The position numbers were made by a program, and so were the translations under genes. DNA of 20,000 nt from Cryptomeria japonica. Its lineage: Eukaryota > Streptophyta > Pinopsida > Cupressales > Cupressaceae. Every line of letters starts with the position of its first letter. The first letter of the stretch is position 1. Positions 16,086-20,000 of this stretch are shown here, in pieces. Where the stretch lies: positions 42,501-62,500 of the forward strand of contig NW_026729265.1 of assembly GCF_030272615.1 (NCBI RefSeq), written 5' to 3'. Under the pieces are notes generated by a model, which was not told the DNA's origin, did not search any database, and saw only the letters and a program-made list of their open reading frames with translations.

Positions 16086-16780
16086 GGGTGCCAAGGTGTG
16101 CGCAGCCCAGCCAAGGTGTGCGCACCAAGGCGCCCACCCTGGCGAAGGTGCACGCAAGGTGCGCACCCGAGGCAAACCGGACAATTAACCCAACTTTCGA
16201 CTTCGCGCGCACCTTGGAGCGCACTTCGGAGCGCTCCTTGGTGCGCACCAATCTTGGGCACCTCGGAGTGCACCATGGCGCCCACCAAGGTGCGCACCCG
16301 GGGCAAACCGAGCTCCGACTTCGTGCGCACCTTGGAGCGCACGAAAGGTGCGCACCATGGCGCCCACCAAGGTGCGCAGCCCAGCCAAGGCGTGCGCATC
16401 AAGGTGCGCACCCTGGCGAAGGTGCGCACCCGGGGCAAACCGAGCTCCGACTTCGTGCGCACCTTGGAGCGCACAAAAGGTGCGCAACCCAGCCAAGGTG
16501 TGCGCACCCCGGTCAAACCGAGCTCCGAATCGTGCGCACCAGAGGTGCACGCCATCGTGCGCACCAGAGGTGCACGCCATCGTGCGCACCAGAGGTGCAC
16601 GCCATCGTGCGCACCTTGGAGCACACTTCGGAGCCCTCCTTGGTGCGCGCCGATGTTGCGCACCTCGGAGCGCACCCGGGGAAAACAATGCAATTAACCC
16701 GACTTTCGACTTCGTGGGCACCTCGGAGCGCTCTCGGGTTCGCACCTCGGAGCACACCGAGGTGCGCACCTTTGATGCGC
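16086..16780. repeat. GGTGCGCACC-type repeats, first higher-order segment
   Basis: Modules GTGCGCACCTTGGAGCGCAC, GGGGCAAACCGAGCTCCGAC, TTCGTGCGCACC and CAGCCAAGGTGTGCGCACC. A small triplicated 26-bp piece (GTGCGCACCAGAGGTGCACG plus CCATC) lies at 16535-16610. AATTAACCCAACTTTCGACTTCG at about 16185 resembles the CCAACTTCCGACTTC motif of the promoter units. Long open frames on both strands are repeat by-products. Confidence 0.8.
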
Positions 16781-16823
16781 TGCCTTCACCAATTTCCAGA
16801 AAAGGCAAGAAAACATTGAGAAG
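16781..16823. repeat. A/T-rich block 2 (truncated)
   Basis: TGCCTTCACCAATTTCCAG and AAAAGGCAAGAAAACATTGAG keep only the first half of the block. The GATTTTAAAATTTCCG half is absent. Confidence 0.7.
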
Positions 16824-17819
16824 GTGTGCGCACCGAGGTGCCCACCCTGGCGAAGGTGCACGCGAGGTGCGCACCCGGGGCAAACCGGGCTCCGACTTCG
16901 TGCACGCCGCACCTTGGAGCACACTTCGGAGCGCTCCTTGGTGCGCACCAGGGCGCGCAACCCAGCCGAGGTGCCCACCCCGGCGAAGGTGCACGCGAGG
17001 TGCGCACCCGGGGCAAACCGGGCTCCGACTTCGTGCACGCCATGGTGCCCACCGCGGCGAAGGTGCACGCGAGGTGCGCACCCGGGGCAAACCGGGCTCC
17101 GACTTCGTGCACGCCGCACCTTGGAGCACACTTCGGAGCGCTCCTTGGTGCGCACCATGGTGCCCACCAGGGCGCGCAACCCCGCCGAAGGTGCACGCGA
17201 GGTGCGCACCCGGGGCAAACCGGGCTCCGACTTCGTGCACGCCGCACCTTGGAGCACACTTCGGAGCGCTCCTTGGTGCGCACCATGGTGCCCACCAGGG
17301 CGCGCAACCCCGCCGAAGGTGCACGCGAGGTGCGCACCCGGGGCAAACCGGGCTCCGACTTCGTGCACGCCATGGTGCGCACCGCGGCGAAGGTGCGCAC
17401 CCGGGGCAAACCGGGCTCCGACTTCGTGCACGCCGCACCTTGGAGCACACTTCGGAGCGCTCCTTGGTGCGCACCAGGGCGCGCAACCCAGCCGAGGTGC
17501 CCACCCCGGCGAAGGTGCACGCGAGGTGCGTACCCGGGGCAAACCGGGCTCCGACTTCGTGCACGCCGCACCTTGGAGCACACTTCGGAGCGCTCCTTGG
17601 TGCGCACCATGGTGCCCACCAGGCCGCGCAACCCAGCCAAGGTGTGCGCACCAAGGTGCACGCGAGGTGCGCACCCGGGGCAAACCGGGGTCCGACTTCG
17701 TGCACGCCGCACCTTGGAGCACACATCGGGGCGCTCCCGGGTTCGCACCGGCGTTGCGCACCGTGGTGGGCACCTCGGAGCACACCAAGGTGGGCAGCGA
17801 GGTGCGCACCTTTGATGCG
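16824..17819. repeat. GC-rich higher-order repeats with ~128/133-bp and ~63/74-bp units
   Basis: The marker GGGGCAAACCGGGCTCCGAC starts at 16877, 17010, 17084, 17212, 17340, 17403 and 17536, with a variant at 17677. The steps are 133, 74, 128, 128, 63, 133 and 141 bp. Units also carry GCACCTTGGAGCACACTTCG, GAGCGCTCCTTGGTGCGCACC and CACCAGGGCGCGCAACCC. The short steps lack the TTGGAGCACACTTCGGAGCG module. No stop codons occur in several frames, producing open frames of up to 662 codons on the - strand that continue through unrelated A/T blocks. Confidence 0.85.
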
Positions 17820-17906
17820 ATGCCTTCACTAATTTCCATAAAAGGCAAAAAAAAAACGAGATTTTAAAATTTCCGTTTTGAAAGATAGTGAGAAAAAGGG
17901 AATGCT
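17820..17906. repeat. A/T-rich block 3
   Basis: Full form: CCTTCACTAATTTCCATAAA, AGGCAAAAAAAAAACGAGA, TTTTAAAATTTCCGTTTTG, AAAGATAGTGAGAAAAAGGG. It is followed by GCCATCTTGAGCCCGCCCTG, which starts the next GC-rich segment. Confidence 0.8.
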
Positions 17907-18305
17907 GGTGCCATCTTGAGCCCGCCCTGGTGCGCAGCCCAGCCAAGGTGTGCGCACCAAGGTGCCCACCCTGGCGAAGGTGCGCGCCCGGGCAATTAAC
18001 CCAACTTCCAACTTCGCGCGCGCCAGGGTGGGAGCGCACCCAACAACCGGGCCTGGGAAGAGCCAATGCGAGAAACCCCACCAAACGCTCTGACAAAAAA
18101 AGAGGGGGCGCTCCAGTAACCCCGCTTCGGAGCGCACCCTGGGCAAACCCAGCCAAGGTGCCCACCCCGGCCAAGGTGCAGGCGAGGTGCGCACCCGGGG
18201 CAAACCGGGCTCCGACAACGTGCACGCCGCACCTTGGAGCACACTTCGTAGCGCTCCCGGGTGCGCACCTCAGAGCACACCAAGGTGGGCAGCGAGGTGC
18301 GCACC
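17907..18305. repeat. GC-rich segment with CAATGCGAGAAACCCCACC module (1)
   Basis: Contains AATTAACCCAACTTCCAACT (about 17994) and a module absent further left: GGAAGAGCCAATGCGAGAAA, CCCCACCAAACGCTCTGAC, AAAAAAAGAGGGGGCGCTCC. Then CGCTCC and GGAGCG flank a 15-nt gap (small hairpin, about 18107-18134). The marker GGGGCAAACCGGGCTCCGAC follows at 18197. Confidence 0.75.
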
Positions 18306-18314
18306 TTTGATGCG

Positions 18315-18400
18315 CTGCCTTCACTAATTTCCAGAAAAGGCAAAAAAAAAAGGAGATTTTAAAATTTCCGTTTTGAAAGATAGTGAAAAAAACGGAACGC
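18315..18400. repeat. A/T-rich block 4
   Basis: Nearly identical to block 3. The TTTGATGCG start markers of the two units are 495 bp apart (17811 and 18306). Confidence 0.8.
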
Positions 18401-18775
18401 GCGTGCCATCTTGAGCCCGCCCTGGTGCGCAGCCCAGGTAAGGTGCCCACCCTGGCAAAGGTGCGCACCCGGGCAATTAACCCTACTTCCGACTTCGTGC
18501 GCGCCAGGGTGGCAACCGGGCCTCGGAAGAGCCAATGCGAGAAACCCCACCAAACGCTCCGACAAAAAAAGAGGCGGCGCTCCAATAACCCCGCTTCGGA
18601 GCGCAGCCGGGGCAAACCCAGCCAAGGTGCCCACCCCGACGAAGGTGCACGCGAGGTGCGCACCCGGGGCAAACCGGGCTCCGACAACGTGCACGCAGCA
18701 CCTTGGAGCACACTTCGAAGCACTCCCGGGTGCCCACCGGCGTTGCGCACCGTGGTGGGCAGCGAGGTGCGCACC
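18401..18775. repeat. GC-rich segment with CAATGCGAGAAACCCCACC module (2)
   Basis: Close copy of 17907-18305 with small deletions (unit length 470 bp instead of 495 bp). It includes the GAGCCAATGCGAGAAACCCC module (about 18529) and the GCTCCAATAACCCCGCTTCG hairpin loop region near 18580. Confidence 0.8.
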
Positions 18776-18784
18776 TTTGATGCG

Positions 18785-18870
18785 CTGCCTTCACTAATTT
18801 CCAGAAAAAGGCAAAAAAAAATGAGATTTTAAAATTTCCGTTTTGAAAGATAGTGAAAAAAAAGGAACGC
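18785..18870. repeat. A/T-rich block 5
   Basis: Same block, with GAAAAAGGCAAAAAAAAATG and TTTTAAAATTTCCGTTTTG. Confidence 0.8.
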
Positions 18871-19409
18871 GGGTGCCATCTTGAGCCCGCCCTGGTGCGC
18901 AGCCCAGGCAAGGCATGCGCACCAAGGTGCCCACCCGAGGTGCACACCCGGGGCAAACCGGGCTCCGACTTCGTGCAGGCCGCACCTTGGAGCACACTTC
19001 GGAGCGCTCCTTGGTGCGCACCATGGTGCCCACCAGGGCGCGCAACCCAGCCAAGGTCTGCACACCAAGGTGCCCACCCCGGCGAAGGTGCACGCGAGGT
19101 GCGCACCCGGGGCAAACCGGGCTCCGACTTCGTGCACGCCATGGTGCCCACCGCGGCGAAGGTGCACGCGAGGTGCGCACCCGGGGCAAACCGGGCTCCG
19201 ACTTCGTGCACGCCGCACCTTGGAGCACACTTCGGAGCGCTCCTTGGTGCGCACCATGGTGCCCACCAGGGCGCGCAACCCAGCCAAGGTGTGCGCACCA
19301 AGGTGCACGCGAGGTGCGCACCCGGGGCAAACCGGGGTCCGACTTCGTGCACGCCGCACCTTGGAGCACACATCGGAGCGCTCCCAGGTTCGCACCAGCG
19401 TTGCGCACC
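18871..19409. repeat. GC-rich higher-order segment (634-bp unit)
   Basis: Lacks the CAATGCGAGAAACCCC module and instead has three or four copies of the GGGGCAAACCGGGCTCCGAC unit, as in 16824-17819. The order of modules matches 17480-17760, so this looks like a recombinant of the two kinds of higher-order unit. Confidence 0.75.
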
Positions 19410-19418
19410 TTTGATGCG

Positions 19419-19502
19419 CTGCCTTCACTAATTTCCAGAAAAGGCAAAAAAAAACGAGATTTTAAAATTTCCGTTCTGAAAGATAGTGAAAAAAACGGAA
19501 CG
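19419..19502. repeat. A/T-rich block 6
   Basis: Same block, with TTCCGTTCTGAAAGATAGTG (one T to C change relative to blocks 3-5). Confidence 0.8.
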
Positions 19503-20000
19503 CGGGTGCCATCTTGAGCCCTTCCTGGTGCGCAGCCCAGGCAAGTTGTGCGCACCAAGGTGCCCACCCTGGCGGAGGTGCGCGCCCGGGGCAATCCGGG
19601 CTCCGACTTCGTGCACTGCATGGTGCCCACCAAGGCGCGCAACCCAGCCAAGGTGCCCACCGCAGCGAAGGTGCACGCGAGGTGCGCACCCGAGGTGCAC
19701 ACCCGGGGCAAACCGGGCTCCGACTTCGTGCACGCCGCACCTTGGAGCACACTTCAGAGCGCTCCTTGGTGCGCACCAGGGCGCGCAACCCAACCAAGGT
19801 CTGCACACCAAGGTGCTCACCCCGGCGAAGGTGCACGCGAGGTGCGCACCCGGGGCAAACCGGGCTCGGACTTCGTGCACGCCGCACCTTGGAGCACACA
19901 TCGGAGCGCTCCCGGGTTCGCACCAGCATTGCGCACCTTTGATGCGCTCCAATAACCCCACTTCGGAGCGCACCAGAAACCCCACTGGACGCTTGGGCAA
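19503..20000. repeat. GC-rich higher-order segment at the right edge
   Basis: Similar to 18871-19409. At 19938 TTTGATGCGCTCC leads directly into AATAACCCCACTTCGGAGCG without the A/T block, then CAGAAACCCCACTGGACGC. This is a fusion of the TTTGATGCG start with the middle of the CAATGCGAGAAACCCC module, another sign of unequal exchange. The repeats run out of the window. Confidence 0.75.

Noticed and set aside
16185-18774. Very long open frames on the - strand (532 and 662 codons) and others over 300 codons
   Set aside because: Several frames on both strands are open over the same bases, the peptides are translations of GC-rich tandem repeats, frames run through A/T blocks of unrelated sequence, and no domain is recognisable.
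1-20000. 18S, 5.8S or 26S rRNA sequence
   Set aside because: I searched by eye for conserved rRNA segments at both ends and found none, so the 35S genes lie outside the window if the locus is linked.

Overview
The window looks like nuclear ribosomal DNA spacer from a land plant. I see no protein-coding gene in it. Two intact 5S rRNA genes lie on the + strand (12285-12402 and 15436-15553), each followed by a T6 Pol III terminator. The 5S sequence is of the plant type. Some variant positions (GCGTTAGTGC near the 5' end, GCGCGCTTGGGCCGG in the middle, CCCGG near the 3' end) recall gymnosperm or fern 5S more than typical angiosperm 5S. That placement is from memory and not certain. Seventeen copies of a TATATAGGGG box lie on the - strand (13 between 5373 and 9574, four more between 12940 and 13882). 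This matches the plant RNA polymerase I initiator consensus TATATA(A/G)GGG. A 5S gene among Pol I-type promoters is what the intergenic spacer (IGS) of a linked ('L-type') 35S-5S rDNA repeat would show. Here the 5S genes point opposite to the putative Pol I direction. No 18S, 5.8S or 26S sequence is present, so the link to 35S rDNA is inferred.

Layout, left to right. 1-5010: an array of about 188-bp repeats, degenerate at the left and nearly homogeneous from about 2.9 to 5.0 kb; if Pol I reads leftward, this lies downstream of all promoters. 5013-6335: three diverged promoter units (boxes at 5373, 5873, 6304), each with a conserved inverted repeat just downstream of the box. 6390-6780: short repeats of the sequence found just upstream of the promoters. 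6741-7900: four promoters in 311-bp repeats. 7891-8580: a 52-bp minisatellite (10 long units). 8640-9650: six promoters, mostly 157 bp apart. 9655-9840: short GGTGCACC-type repeats. 9840-11500: a G-rich, strand-biased minisatellite (GGTGGGTGCCAAGG-like). 11500-12600: the 5S gene and its flanks. 12595-15749: a second copy of the promoter, 52-bp and 5S segments with the 2.9-kb middle part missing. 15750-20000: GC-rich higher-order repeats built from GGTGCGCACC-like modules, punctuated by A/T-rich blocks.

The most interesting signal is a stem-loop beginning about 30-41 nt downstream (Pol I sense) of the TATATAGGGG box in both major promoter classes. The sequence of the stem differs between classes and between units, but pairing is kept by several compensatory changes. 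This suggests a selected structure in the first ~100 nt of spacer transcripts. The second signal is the recent segmental duplication, one junction of which carries a perfect five-run GGGT G-quadruplex tract. The very long open frames across the repeats (up to 662 codons) are open in several frames at once and are judged non-coding.
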